DNA of 64,000 bases from JAVBQO01 sp031548885 (lineage in GTDB: Bacteria; Patescibacteriota; Saccharimonadia; Saccharimonadales; Saccharimonadaceae), in NCBI GenBank assembly GCA_031548885.1, contig JAVBQO010000001.1:186001-250000 (forward strand), read 5' to 3'. Positions within the stretch are counted from its first letter, which is position 1, and each line of letters begins with the position of its first letter. Below the pieces are notes generated by a model. The model saw nothing but the letters and a program-made list of their open reading frames with translations, had not been told where the DNA came from and made no database searches. The position numbers and the translations under genes are program-made. Below, piece after piece: positions 33,289-42,191 of this stretch.

Positions 33289-34083
33289 ATGTCCACCACA
33301 TTTTTTGCTTTATACAAACGAAACTTTACCAGCGAAATGAAAAAGGTCGCGAGAAGTCTGCTGGGGATTTTGGTTTTCGCAGCAGTTTTGCCGATGCCGG
33401 CCAGCCTGATTGCGGACGAAGTTTTCGCAACCGCCTTGAACCAGCAAAATACCGTCGAGATTCGGCAGATTCCACCGCAAAAATCAAACGGGATTGACAG
33501 TCCTATTGGCGAAATCACCGAAAAACTTGCCACAGATACCGACCAAATGATCGCGGCATCAGGGCAAACAAAATCTCCAGCTCAAGTCAACCATCAGCCG
33601 TCTCGCGAAAATGCCACTTCCATTACCGCGCCAGCTCCGTCGCCAGCCGATTCCGTTGCGGCCGGCGTTCCATATTTTATTTCGATTCCGAGCATCGGTT
33701 TGAATTCGCAAATCGTAGGCGTCGGCTTGACCACAGGCGGAAACGTCGACGTGCCCGGATCGGTCGTCGGATGGTGGAACGGCAGCGCATCGGCAGGATC
33801 ACCTGGCGCAATGTTTTTGGACGGACACTCGCCCGGCGTGCTGGGTGGATTGGCGTCCGTGCCAGTTGGCGGCCAAATTTTCATCCAAGCTGGCGGTGGA
33901 ATCACGGCAACGTACACCGTCGCGTCAGTCGAAGTAACCACGCTGGAATCGGTCAATATGCGCCGTGCGTTGTCGCCGATCAGCGGCGGCGCGGGCTTGA
34001 ACATCATGACCTGCACCGGACAATACGATGCGGGACGCGGCACATACAGCCACCGGCTGATCGTTTACGCCGTCAAAAGCTAA
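33289..34083 (+). CDS. Sortase (class E/F-like), membrane anchored
   Basis: 264 residues. An N-terminal membrane/signal segment (about 20-44, VARSLLGILVFAAVLPMPAS) is followed by a low-complexity Pro/Ser/Ala linker to about residue 125, then a sortase barrel. Catalytic residues are H180 (FLDGHS), C242 (IMTCTG) and R256 (YSHRLIVYA). Sortases cleave a C-terminal sorting signal and attach proteins to cell-wall or pilin acceptors. The start at 33289 has a GGAGA ribosome binding site. No protein with an obvious LPxTG-type sorting signal is in this window, so its substrate is elsewhere. Confidence 0.85.
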   Translation: MSTTFFALYKRNFTSEMKKVARSLLGILVFAAVLPMPASLIADEVFATALNQQNTVEIRQIPPQKSNGIDSPIGEITEKLATDTDQMIAASGQTKSPAQVNHQPSRENATSITAPAPSPADSVAAGVPYFISIPSIGLNSQIVGVGLTTGGNVDVPGSVVGWWNGSASAGSPGAMFLDGHSPGVLGGLASVPVGGQIFIQAGGGITATYTVASVEVTTLESVNMRRALSPISGGAGLNIMTCTGQYDAGRGTYSHRLIVYAVKS

Positions 34084-34095
34084 CGCGGACTCCAA

Positions 34096-34623
34096 CTATT
34101 GATTTTGCCAGCGCGTTTGACTTTCGCGGATTGCAGCTTTGGCTTCGTCGATGTCGCCCCATTTTTCAACTTTGGTTGTGCCGGCTTTTTTCAAATCCTT
34201 GTAATGGCTAAAGTGAAATTCAATCTGTTTGATAAGTTGTTCCGGCAAGTCGGCCAACGTTTTAGCCTTACCGCCGGCATTGCGATCGTCGGCTGGAACC
34301 ACGATAATCTTATCGTCAACTTCGCCGTCATCGACAAATTTCATGACGCCCAAAACGCGTGCTTTCAAAAACACGCCGACCGGCAACGGATTTTCGGTAA
34401 TAATCAACGCGTCCAATTCGTCGCCGTCTTCGTCGAGCGTCTGCGGAATGAAACCGTAATTCGTCGGTTTCGCAAAAATTTTCGGCTCGACGCGGTCAAC
34501 TTCGAACACGCGCAGTTTGCGGTTCCACTCAACTTTATTATTGCTGCCCATCGGGATTTCGACGACAACATTAATCACGCCGCCGTCCACGTCGCCCGCA
34601 TCTAGAACTTGATTCCAATCCAT
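34096..34623 (-). CDS. ppa: Inorganic pyrophosphatase (family I)
   Basis: 175 residues from the ATG at 34623, which has a GGAGGA ribosome binding site. It hydrolyses pyrophosphate and so drives biosynthetic reactions forward. The family signature is clear: VVEIPMGSNNKVEWNRKLRV, NYGFIPQTLDEDGDELDALI (the metal-binding D-x-D-P-x-D region appears here as DEDGDELDALI), GVMKFVDDGEVDDKIIVVPA and a helical C-terminus with HFSHYKDLK. A shared promoter region of about 57 bp separates it from the divergent phosphodiesterase gene. Confidence 0.95.
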   Translation of the reverse strand: MDWNQVLDAGDVDGGVINVVVEIPMGSNNKVEWNRKLRVFEVDRVEPKIFAKPTNYGFIPQTLDEDGDELDALIITENPLPVGVFLKARVLGVMKFVDDGEVDDKIIVVPADDRNAGGKAKTLADLPEQLIKQIEFHFSHYKDLKKAGTTKVEKWGDIDEAKAAIRESQTRWQNQ

Positions 34624-34666
34624 ATATTCCTCCGTTTTTTCGCAATGTTTCGCAACCATTTTAGCA

Positions 34667-34680
34667 TGTATAATGGTGTC
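34667..34680 (+). promoter_or_regulatory. Leaderless-type promoter of the glycerophosphodiesterase gene
   Basis: TATAAT at 34669-34674, directly preceded by TG, ends six bases before the ATG at 34681. No ribosome binding site is present. Confidence 0.6.
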
Positions 34681-35391
34681 ATGTTAATTATCGGACATCG
34701 CGGCGCTGCTGGCGAAGCGCCGGAAAATACACTCGAAGCGATCGAGCGTGGTATTCGCGATGACGCCGACATGATTGAGTTTGATGTGCAGATGACGCGC
34801 GATTGCATCCCGATATTGTGCCACGATCCGCATCTGCGGCGAACGCACGGCAAAAATATTTGGATTTCGCAGCATTCATATGACAAACTTTGCGAAATCG
34901 TTGGCGCGTATCGACCGATTCCGACGCTGGACCAAGCACTGAAATTGTGTCGTGGCCAAGTTTTCGTCAATATCGAAATCAAAACATCGCGAAATATTAG
35001 CGACACGCTAAACGTGATTGCGAAACATTATAAGTCCAAAAAGTCCCAGTGTGAAGAATTGCTCATTTCATCGTTCAAAACCAAGGTTTTGTGCGAAATT
35101 CGCGACAACTGGCCGCACGCACAATTGGCGCTGCTGCACACAATAAATCCGCAAAAATTTATATTGTGGCACAAACGACTTAATCTGGCGGCCGTTGGAT
35201 TTCATCGCCTGCACTATAACGCGTTTGCCACCAAAGTCGCGCATGATTTGGGACTGTTTACTTATCTTTACACCGTCAATCGCAACGACGCCGTCATCCG
35301 TGCCAACCGGCGCGACATCGACGCCGTCGTAACAAATTATCCAGCACGCATGGTCGCATTGGCTGCGAAATTAAACCGCGATATCGATTAA
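34681..35391 (+). CDS. Glycerophosphodiester phosphodiesterase family protein
   Basis: 236 residues, a TIM-barrel enzyme that hydrolyses glycerophosphodiesters to glycerol-3-phosphate and an alcohol. The catalytic start IGHRGAAGEAPENTLEAIER, the metal Glu/Asp pair in DMIEFDVQMTRD, and the second His in PILCHDPHLRRTHG are conserved. There is no signal peptide, so it is cytosolic; scavenging of host-derived lipid head groups would fit the lifestyle but is inference. The ATG at 34681 is chosen for its six-base spacing from a -10 box. Its stop overlaps the converging FKBP gene by 4 bp. Confidence 0.88.
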   Translation: MLIIGHRGAAGEAPENTLEAIERGIRDDADMIEFDVQMTRDCIPILCHDPHLRRTHGKNIWISQHSYDKLCEIVGAYRPIPTLDQALKLCRGQVFVNIEIKTSRNISDTLNVIAKHYKSKKSQCEELLISSFKTKVLCEIRDNWPHAQLALLHTINPQKFILWHKRLNLAAVGFHRLHYNAFATKVAHDLGLFTYLYTVNRNDAVIRANRRDIDAVVTNYPARMVALAAKLNRDID

Positions 35392-36017
35392 GATTTCGGT
35401 GTCGTCGCCGTGACTTCGACCACGAATTTCAGTGGCGTATCGGGCGCAATTGTTGTGCCGCTGCCTTGTGCGCCGTACGCTTGGTCGGACGGGATTGTCA
35501 ACTCGTAAACGCCACCAACTTTCACGCCAACCAGGCCTTTGCCCCAACCTTCGATCACCCGCGAAAGCGAGAAGCTAACCGGCGTCGCATCGCTGCCGTC
35601 GGATTTTGTGCTGTCGAAAATCTTGCCGTCTGGCGTCCAGCCGGTATAATTCGCCGCGATCGTCGCGCCATCGGTCACTTCGTCGCCGTCACCTTCTTTG
35701 AGTGTTTCGACTTTTAGATCCGTCACGCCGGCGGCGTCAAACGTGCCGATTTCCGACTCATAACCCGGCAGAATTTGCAGTTTCGCCAAACGCTCAATCT
35801 CTTGCTTCTGCTGCGCCTCTAGCTGTTTTTGGTATTCCTCCAACTGCCTATCTTGCGCAATTCGCTGCGGATTCGCGTCCGGATTATTATTAGCAATAAT
35901 CACCACGATGAACGTCGTGATTGTCCCAATCGCCATGACCAACGCAATTATCCAAATCGCAATTCGCTGCCAATTTTTCGTCGATGAATCGTATTTTGAT
36001 TTCTTTTTTTCCGCCAT
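35388..36017 (-). CDS. Membrane-anchored FKBP-type peptidyl-prolyl isomerase
   Basis: 209 residues from the ATG at 36017 with a strong GAGGAGGA ribosome binding site. A membrane helix (about 17-39, IAIWIIALVMAIGTITTFIVV) and a Gln/Glu/Lys-rich coiled coil (about 55-80, QLEEYQKQLEAQQKQEIERL) precede the FKBP domain (about 100-209: TDGATIAANYTGWTPDGKIF, VIEGWGKGLVGVKVGGVYEL, IPSDQAYGAQGSG, DTPLKFVVEV). It should act on proline-limited folding of exported proteins outside the membrane. It converges on the phosphodiesterase gene. Confidence 0.9.
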   Translation of the reverse strand: MAEKKKSKYDSSTKNWQRIAIWIIALVMAIGTITTFIVVIIANNNPDANPQRIAQDRQLEEYQKQLEAQQKQEIERLAKLQILPGYESEIGTFDAAGVTDLKVETLKEGDGDEVTDGATIAANYTGWTPDGKIFDSTKSDGSDATPVSFSLSRVIEGWGKGLVGVKVGGVYELTIPSDQAYGAQGSGTTIAPDTPLKFVVEVTATTPKS

Positions 36018-36044
36018 ATTCCTCCTCAATTCTGTTCAATTATA

Positions 36045-37826
36045 TCACGCCGCGATGTCAAATTTTTTAAGTCGCTTTTTCGCCGTTTCCGTCGCGCCAT
36101 TTTGCAATTCCAACAACTCCGCGTAAATGCCGCCCGTTTGCGAAAGCTTATCCGGCGATCCAACTTCATCGATTCGTCCGTTTTTGATCGTCACAATTCG
36201 ATCAACATTCGCAATCGTCGACAATCGGTGCGCGATGATAAGCGTCGTGCGATTTTTCATCAATCGGTCCAACGCTTGCTGCACCAAATGTTCGGATTTG
36301 GAATCCAACGACGACGTAGCCTCGTCCAAAATCAGAATCGGCGCGTCCTTCAAAATCGCCCGCGCCACGGCAATTCGTTGTTTTTGTCCGCCCGATAATT
36401 TCAAACCGCGTTCGCCGATTTTCGTGTCGTAGCCGTGTTCAAATTTCGTGATAAATTCGTGCGCGTTGGCCATTTTCGCAGCTTTCGCAATTTCGTCATT
36501 CGTCGCGTTCGGTCGTGAATACGCGATGTTTTCGCGAATCGTGCCGCTAAACAATGCCGGTTCTTGGAACACGACACCGATGTTTTTTCGCAAGGATTCG
36601 TTCGTAATTTTCGCGATATTTTGGCCGTCGATTTCGATTTCACCTGAAGTTGGATTGTATAATCGCAGCAACAAACTCGTGATCGTCGTTTTGCCACCGC
36701 CCGATTCGCCGACGAACGCGACCTTTTCACCTTTGCCGACATCGAACGAAATCTTTCGCAAAACTTGCTCTTTTTCTTCGTAGCTAAACGCCACGTCATT
36801 GTACGAAATTTTCGCGTCGTTGATTTTCAAATCTTTGGCGTTTTTCGCGTCATGCGTTTCCGATTTTTCGTCCATGACTTTGAAATAATCACGGCTGCCC
36901 GCCACCGCGCGTTGGGCAAAATCAACGATAAAGCTCATACCAAAAATCGGTTGCCGCGCGATATTCACCAATTGAATCAACAAAACCATCACGCCGATCG
37001 TGAACGTTCCATTCGCCGTTTGGATGAAAATAATTGCAAAAATTGCGAAGAAAATCACGTTCAAAACGATGCGGCGCGCGACGTCCATTTTGTGCCAATA
37101 ATTGGATTGTTTTTTCGTGATTCCGATCACGCGGCCGAAATGATTTGCGAAAGATTTTAGCTCGGTTTTTTCTGTCACGAAACTTTTGACGACGCGAATT
37201 TGTCCAACAACTTCGGCGAATCGGCCCGACGCGGTATCGATTTGCTCGTTTTTCTCGCCTTCCCATTTTTGCCATTTTTTCGACGTGATCGTCGTCAACC
37301 ACAAAAATATCGGATAAATCGCGATCAACAACACCGCCAACCACCAACTATAAAACGCCGTAATCGCGAAAATCATGACCAGCGTCAACAACATTTGGAA
37401 AAAGTTATTCGCAAACATATTCAGGAAATTCGTGATTTCCGTGATCGTGCGATTCAATCGGTTAATAATTGTGCCAGTTAATTCTTCGTCGAAATATTTT
37501 TGCGGCAACGACAGCAGATGTTTGTAATAATCGTCCGACAATTTCGCGCGCAATCTTACCGCCATTTGGTCGCCCAAATATCCGGAAATATTGGTGAAAA
37601 ATGTACCGAGCAGATCGACAACCAACAACGCAACCGCCAACCAAATCGCCGTCGAAATTTGAGCATTTCCGGTGTCGATCGCGCCGACGATATAATCCGT
37701 CGCCGATTTGATGATGAACGGTGTCGCCAGGCCGAGCGCCGCGATCACGATACTGAAAATTATGATCGCTAAATAATACGGCCATAGATTTTTCGAAACG
37801 GCGAGAATTCGCAAAAGCGGCTTCAT
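36045..37826 (-). CDS. ABC transporter, fused permease and ATPase (MsbA/multidrug exporter type)
   Basis: 593 residues. Six membrane helices occupy about residues 15-300. The ATPase domain has Walker A GESGGGKTTITSLLLRLY, the signature LSGGQKQRIAVARAIL and Walker B PILILDEATSSLD followed by the H-loop (IAHRLSTI). Such half-transporters dimerise and export lipids, drugs or peptides. The ATG follows directly on the pheT stop with no gap and no ribosome binding site, implying coupling to pheT translation. Confidence 0.92.
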   Translation of the reverse strand: MKPLLRILAVSKNLWPYYLAIIIFSIVIAALGLATPFIIKSATDYIVGAIDTGNAQISTAIWLAVALLVVDLLGTFFTNISGYLGDQMAVRLRAKLSDDYYKHLLSLPQKYFDEELTGTIINRLNRTITEITNFLNMFANNFFQMLLTLVMIFAITAFYSWWLAVLLIAIYPIFLWLTTITSKKWQKWEGEKNEQIDTASGRFAEVVGQIRVVKSFVTEKTELKSFANHFGRVIGITKKQSNYWHKMDVARRIVLNVIFFAIFAIIFIQTANGTFTIGVMVLLIQLVNIARQPIFGMSFIVDFAQRAVAGSRDYFKVMDEKSETHDAKNAKDLKINDAKISYNDVAFSYEEKEQVLRKISFDVGKGEKVAFVGESGGGKTTITSLLLRLYNPTSGEIEIDGQNIAKITNESLRKNIGVVFQEPALFSGTIRENIAYSRPNATNDEIAKAAKMANAHEFITKFEHGYDTKIGERGLKLSGGQKQRIAVARAILKDAPILILDEATSSLDSKSEHLVQQALDRLMKNRTTLIIAHRLSTIANVDRIVTIKNGRIDEVGSPDKLSQTGGIYAELLELQNGATETAKKRLKKFDIAA

Positions 37827-40328
37827 CTATATAACTTTCGCGCCGGTTCTTTCGCAAACCGCATCGGCAATCCACGACACAATCTCGGCCGACTCTTCGC
37901 CAGTCAACGTGCGCTCGTGATTGTTGAGTTTGACGCGAATCGTAACGTTTTTCGTGTCGCTGTCTTCTTTTGCAAAAATATCGAGCGGCTCAAGTTCCCA
38001 TTCAAATTTTTGCGAAATTTCGGCGATATTTTCGCGCATTGCGTTTTGGGCGTCACCCAAGATGTCGGCGTATTTTACGTTTTTCGCAACCTGGAAACAG
38101 ACGTCTTTTTCGGTTCCCGGGAATTTCGACATTGCGAAATATTCGGGCGCAGATTTTGCGAAAACTGCGAAAAGCGCGTCAAGACTAATTTCGAACCCCG
38201 CCGTATAATCCGGTAATTTCAAAGCTTTTCGTACGCTGGAACGGAATTCGCCAATCGCGCCTAACTTTTCATCGCCAAGCATAACGAGCGCCGAGCGTTT
38301 CGGCTCATACATCGCCGCTGCGTTGGTTTCGCCAGCATTTTCCGGTAACAGTTCGTACGACAGTTGCGAAGCCAAATCGCCCAGCGCAAATTCCAGCATT
38401 TGTTTCGCGTCGTAATACGCGCTGCCGGATTTTTTTGCATCAGTCATGACCAACGCCAAACGATTCATTTCCAACGGAACGGCGTTTTCGTCCGGGTCCA
38501 TGTGTGGTTTTTCGTGAACTTTATTGATTTCGAACAATGCGAAATTGTCGAATTTTTGACGCACGTTCATGTGGATTTTGTCCAACAAACTCGGCGTCAA
38601 ACTAATCCGATAATATTGCAAATCCGGCGAAATTGCGTTCGTAATGCGAAATGCATTTTCCGGATTTTGGCCGACCTTTTTCAGCAAATCACCGTGCACA
38701 AAACTGTACGACAGAATCTCATTCGCACCGGCGCGAACCAATTTCGCACGCAAATTTTCGCGCATTCGATCGAAATCCGACGGCGAAACAGCCGTGAAAT
38801 CACGATTCGGCAAAGTTGGCGCGATATTATCAAATCCGTTAATTTTGCCAATCTCCTCGATCACATCTTCGTCGATATTGATGTCGGTTCGCCACCACGG
38901 CGTCGCGCATCTCAAAACGTCATCTTCGATCGCAACATTTTCGAATTCGACATTTCGCAAAGTTTTTTCGATAATCTCCGCACCGAAATCTTCACCCAAA
39001 ACGTCTGCGAATTTCTTGGTCGGAATCTCAAACGTCTGCGAAGGTTTTTTCAACGCCCGTTCGTCGACAATTTCCGACGCAATTTCGGCGCCCGTCTGAT
39101 CGCACAACATTCGCGCCGCGCTGGCCAGAACTGGCGCGGTCAATTCCGCTGGCTGGCCTTTCGTGAAACGCGTGATTGCTTCGGAAAAAATCCCGTGGCG
39201 CATTTGCGTGTTTCGCAAAGCATAGAGGTCGAACGTCGCGCTTTCCAGCATGATGTTTTTCGTGTTGGAATCGATTTCCGTTTCCGCGCCGCCCATAGCG
39301 CCAGCTAGCGCCACCGGTTTTTCGCTGGCACAGATCAGAATATCGTTGTCGGATAATTCGATTTCGCGTTTGTCGATCAACGTCATTTTTTCGCCATTTT
39401 TCGCATTTCGCACATTGATTTCCAAATCCGGCGAAATCTTCGCAAGCTTGTCATAATCAAACGCGTGCAAAGGTTGGCCGGTAACGAGCATCAAATAATT
39501 CGTGATATCGACGGCGGCCGAAATCGGACGCATGCCGCTTCGCGCCAGATACGATTGGATCAAAACGGGCGATTTCGCAAAGCCGTCAACGCCCTTCAAA
39601 ACAATCGCTTCGTAACGCGCACAAATTTCCGGATTCACAATATTCACCGTGGGTTTTCGCAAATCCGCGGTTTTGTTCAAAACTGGTTCGAGCGCCGTGT
39701 ACCAGGTCGGGCTTTTGAACTCTTTGCCTTGGATCGCGGCAATTTCGCGCGCCAAGCCGATCAAGCCGAAACAATCTGGCCGATGTGTTAGCGATTTGTT
39801 TTCGATACCCAGCAAATAATCGTCGAGTTCATACAATTTCGCAAACGAATCGCCCGGTTTCGCGTCCAAATCGATCTCCAAAATGCCGTCATGTTCGTCG
39901 CCGAGGCCAAGTTCGCGCATCGACGCAATCATGCCGTTGCTCATATGACCACGCAATTTTCGCGCGCCCAACACGAACGGTTCCGCAGTGCCGTACGTTT
40001 CCGGCACGACCGAATTCGGCGGCAACCACGCGATCAAATTCGCATCCAATATGTTCGGTGCGCCACAGACGATTTGGATAAAGCCGTTTTCGTCGCGTTC
40101 GACGTCTTTGCGAACGCCGCCATCGTCGATTTTGCACAGATTCAAATGGTCGGAATCCGGCACCGGCGCAGCCGAAACGACTTTCGCAATGATGACGTCT
40201 TTGTATTTTTCGTGCAAATTCACGACTTCTTCGATTTCGACCAAACGTGCGCCGACTAATGTTGCCAATTCGTCAATTGGTACATCAATTTGGGTGAATT
40301 TTTTGAGCCAGTTTACGGATATAATCAT
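37827..40328 (-). CDS. pheT: Phenylalanyl-tRNA synthetase beta subunit
   Basis: 833 residues, standard length. It contains the N-terminal tRNA-binding OB domain (KYKDVIIAKVVSAAPVPDSDHLNLCKI), the B3/B4 editing domain, the B5 domain, the catalytic-like core and the C-terminal anticodon-binding (FDX-ACB) domain (SKFPGTEKDVCFQVAKNVKY to VRIKLNNHERTLTGEE-type end, here TIRVKLNNHERTLTGEESAE). With PheS it charges tRNA(Phe). Its usual neighbour pheS lies 3.1 kb upstream beyond seven accessory genes. Many TTTCGCAA words occur within it. Confidence 0.97.
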   Translation of the reverse strand: MIISVNWLKKFTQIDVPIDELATLVGARLVEIEEVVNLHEKYKDVIIAKVVSAAPVPDSDHLNLCKIDDGGVRKDVERDENGFIQIVCGAPNILDANLIAWLPPNSVVPETYGTAEPFVLGARKLRGHMSNGMIASMRELGLGDEHDGILEIDLDAKPGDSFAKLYELDDYLLGIENKSLTHRPDCFGLIGLAREIAAIQGKEFKSPTWYTALEPVLNKTADLRKPTVNIVNPEICARYEAIVLKGVDGFAKSPVLIQSYLARSGMRPISAAVDITNYLMLVTGQPLHAFDYDKLAKISPDLEINVRNAKNGEKMTLIDKREIELSDNDILICASEKPVALAGAMGGAETEIDSNTKNIMLESATFDLYALRNTQMRHGIFSEAITRFTKGQPAELTAPVLASAARMLCDQTGAEIASEIVDERALKKPSQTFEIPTKKFADVLGEDFGAEIIEKTLRNVEFENVAIEDDVLRCATPWWRTDINIDEDVIEEIGKINGFDNIAPTLPNRDFTAVSPSDFDRMRENLRAKLVRAGANEILSYSFVHGDLLKKVGQNPENAFRITNAISPDLQYYRISLTPSLLDKIHMNVRQKFDNFALFEINKVHEKPHMDPDENAVPLEMNRLALVMTDAKKSGSAYYDAKQMLEFALGDLASQLSYELLPENAGETNAAAMYEPKRSALVMLGDEKLGAIGEFRSSVRKALKLPDYTAGFEISLDALFAVFAKSAPEYFAMSKFPGTEKDVCFQVAKNVKYADILGDAQNAMRENIAEISQKFEWELEPLDIFAKEDSDTKNVTIRVKLNNHERTLTGEESAEIVSWIADAVCERTGAKVI

Positions 40329-40663
40329 TACTTTTTCTCCTTTGTGTATCCGTCGATTCGTTCGTTCAAATCGCGCATCGCTTTCGCAAACGCCGTCTCC
40401 AAATCAACATCAACTTTGTTCGCAATCACCAAAATACTCCACAAGCAATCCGACAATTCGTGCGCCAATAATTCGTCAACGTTTTCGGGGCCGCGACGCA
40501 GATTATTTTTTACCATGATAAGTTTCGACAAATCCCCGACATCTTTTACGAAACCCGACATTCTTTCGGTCGTACCCCAGACTTTGTGTCCGTCAATGAT
40601 CTGCAGCTCGTCGTAATGTTTTTCCACGTCGAGCGCCATTTTTCGCATTTCGTCAAACTTCAT
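40328..40663 (-). CDS. MazG-like nucleotide pyrophosphohydrolase (copy 1)
   Basis: 111 residues, all-helical. The metal-binding acidic helix pattern of the MazG / all-alpha NTP pyrophosphatase group is visible: GFVKDVGDLSKLIMVKN, then LAHELSDCLWSILVIANKVD and DLETAFAKAMRDLNERI. These enzymes hydrolyse NTPs or modified nucleotides to NMP and PPi. It is about half identical by eye to the next gene, a tandem duplication. It overlaps its neighbours by 1-4 bp and precedes pheT. Confidence 0.75.
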   Translation of the reverse strand: MKFDEMRKMALDVEKHYDELQIIDGHKVWGTTERMSGFVKDVGDLSKLIMVKNNLRRGPENVDELLAHELSDCLWSILVIANKVDVDLETAFAKAMRDLNERIDGYTKEKK

Positions 40664-40989
40664 TTTGTCTCCATCTTTTTCGCAATTGATTTATCCAAAT
40701 ATTTCATCGTGCGCTCAAACTCTGACCGTAGATCAATTTTGTAAATATCGGCAAAAACGAATAAACTCCACAGACAATCCGATAATTCGTGACCAATTTT
40801 CGAATCGACATTTTCCGCCGGCCGAACACCGTTTTTCGCAGTCATGAGTTTCATCAAATCACCGACGTCGCCAACGAACCCCATCGCGTAATCATTCTCA
40901 GTCCAGACTTTTCCGTCTCTGACCAAATTAAGGTCGTCGTATTTTTTACGAATCTCCAACGCGCGTTTTTGCATTTCGTCAAACGTCAT
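40660..40989 (-). CDS. MazG-like nucleotide pyrophosphohydrolase (copy 2)
   Basis: 109 residues, paralogue of the neighbouring copy. Shared elements are the opening TFDEMQKRALEI, GFVGDVGDLMKLMTAKNGVR, IGHELSDCLWSLFVFADIYK and DLRSEFERTMKYLDKSI. Both copies keep the E/D residues of the metal-binding helices. The pair may form a heterodimer or have diverged in substrate; neither can be decided here. It is coupled by 4-bp overlaps to copy 1 and to the NIF3-like gene. Confidence 0.75.
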   Translation of the reverse strand: MTFDEMQKRALEIRKKYDDLNLVRDGKVWTENDYAMGFVGDVGDLMKLMTAKNGVRPAENVDSKIGHELSDCLWSLFVFADIYKIDLRSEFERTMKYLDKSIAKKMETK

Positions 40990-41312
40990 AGTTCGTCCTC
41001 CTCAATCAACGGGTAAATATCAAAAGCAACTTCTTCGTATGGATGCGCCGCTTTCATCATTTCGATTGCGCGTTTCGCAAATTTTCTTTCGCACGTGACC
41101 TCGATGCGCTCTTCGGCGGTTTTCGCAAATTCGCCGCGTTCGCCAATATGTGGATTAGCGATTTCGGACGGCAAATATCGGCCAAACCCCTGCGAAGAAA
41201 AACTGCAGTACGAATATTCGCCCAATTCGCCTGCGTGAGCATCGCCGAGTGCGCGGCGGATTTCGTCGGCATTTTCAGATGGTGCGAAAGTTACGATTTT
41301 GACGCGACTCAT
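40986..41312 (-). CDS. NIF3/YqfO-type (CutA-like fold) small protein
   Basis: 108 residues matching the stand-alone form of the domain inserted into YqfO/NIF3 proteins: KIVTFAPSENADEIRRALGD, GELGEYSYCSFSSQGFGRYL, NPHIGERGEFAKTAEERIEV, and the closing MMKAAHPYEEVAFDIYPL. The HPYEEVAFD motif is diagnostic. The fold resembles the CutA/PII ferredoxin-like trimers. Function is not established. It sits in the overlapping gene string between pheS and pheT. Confidence 0.78.
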   Translation of the reverse strand: MSRVKIVTFAPSENADEIRRALGDAHAGELGEYSYCSFSSQGFGRYLPSEIANPHIGERGEFAKTAEERIEVTCERKFAKRAIEMMKAAHPYEEVAFDIYPLIEEDEL

Positions 41313-41641
41313 TTTTTAATCCTTACAAAAATCATCTCATTCTCAATATCACTTTTGTTCTCGATCCGATGCTGTACGTTCGCAGGAAAGACAAATGCGT
41401 CGCCGTCCGCATACATATATTCGCCGTCTTCATCCGAAACAATTCCGGCACCGTGCAAAACGTACATAATCTCGACAATTTCGTCATGTTCATGCCAATC
41501 AAATGCACCACCAACCGATAGAAATCCGTGCGTGATTGCGTCCAAGTTTTCGCAATCATTAGAATTCGCCAAAACTTTTCGCGCACCAGCGCCACCATGC
41601 GCAGATTCTTTCGCAATGTTTTCGCGTTTAATTATTTTCAT
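41309..41641 (-). CDS. Cupin-domain protein
   Basis: 110 residues from the ATG at 41641. The single cupin barrel shows motif 1 (FDWHEHDEIVEIMYVLHGAG, with the H-x-H and Glu metal ligands) and motif 2 (YADGDAFVFPANVQHRIEN). Small cupins bind a metal and act as isomerases, epimerases or sensors of sugars, so no specific reaction can be given. The longer frame is rejected because it would run 92 bp into the Nudix gene; even so a 14-bp overlap remains. Confidence 0.8.
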   Translation of the reverse strand: MKIIKRENIAKESAHGGAGARKVLANSNDCENLDAITHGFLSVGGAFDWHEHDEIVEIMYVLHGAGIVSDEDGEYMYADGDAFVFPANVQHRIENKSDIENEMIFVRIKK

Positions 41642-42191
41642 TCTGCAACTCCCAAAACCGCTCCGCAATCTCGACACTCGCCAACATTCCAACCAAATAT
41701 TTGCCTGGATTGTTCGCAATTTCTTCTTTCAAATCACTTATCTTGATCCATTGCAACGCCTCGACTTCGCTCTCCTGTGGAACAAATTTGTCGATTGGCC
41801 AATTGATAATAGCCGCGTACCATTGGTCAAAAAAATTATACTCTCCACGTACGCGAACTTTATCGAGTTTTGAATACGATTCAAGTTTCACTCCAACTTC
41901 CTCTTCGGCCTCTTTCTCGATGTTAGCTTCGTAGCTTTCGCCTTCGTCAACCGTTCCGGCGACCGACGGCCCCCACTTACCCGGGTCGTGTTTTTTGGTA
42001 AATTTACGCTGAGCAATCAACGCTTCACCTTGACTATTCAGTATCCAGAGCGCAGAAACACGGTAGATATCACTTGTCAAAATATCATCGTGATACTTAT
42101 GCCCGATAACTTGATCATTATCATCGACAATGATCTGGCGAGGCTTCGAACTGTGGTCAATCCGTGGTTGGCTTTTTAGTATTTTGCTCAC
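41628..42191 (-). CDS. Nudix hydrolase, isopentenyl-diphosphate-isomerase-like subgroup
   Basis: 187 residues. The Nudix box is present as AGTVDEGESYEANIEKEAEE then EVG. The preceding YRVSALWILNSQGEALIAQR and KKHDPGKWGPSVAGTV are typical of the YfcD / IDI-like Nudix subgroup, which hydrolyse nucleoside-diphosphate-linked or related substrates. The catalytic Cys of true IDI is not seen, so isomerase activity is unlikely. TTTCGCAA words are absent and codon choice is more AT-rich than in pheT, hinting at acquisition. Confidence 0.82.
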   Translation of the reverse strand: MSKILKSQPRIDHSSKPRQIIVDDNDQVIGHKYHDDILTSDIYRVSALWILNSQGEALIAQRKFTKKHDPGKWGPSVAGTVDEGESYEANIEKEAEEEVGVKLESYSKLDKVRVRGEYNFFDQWYAAIINWPIDKFVPQESEVEALQWIKISDLKEEIANNPGKYLVGMLASVEIAERFWELQNENN

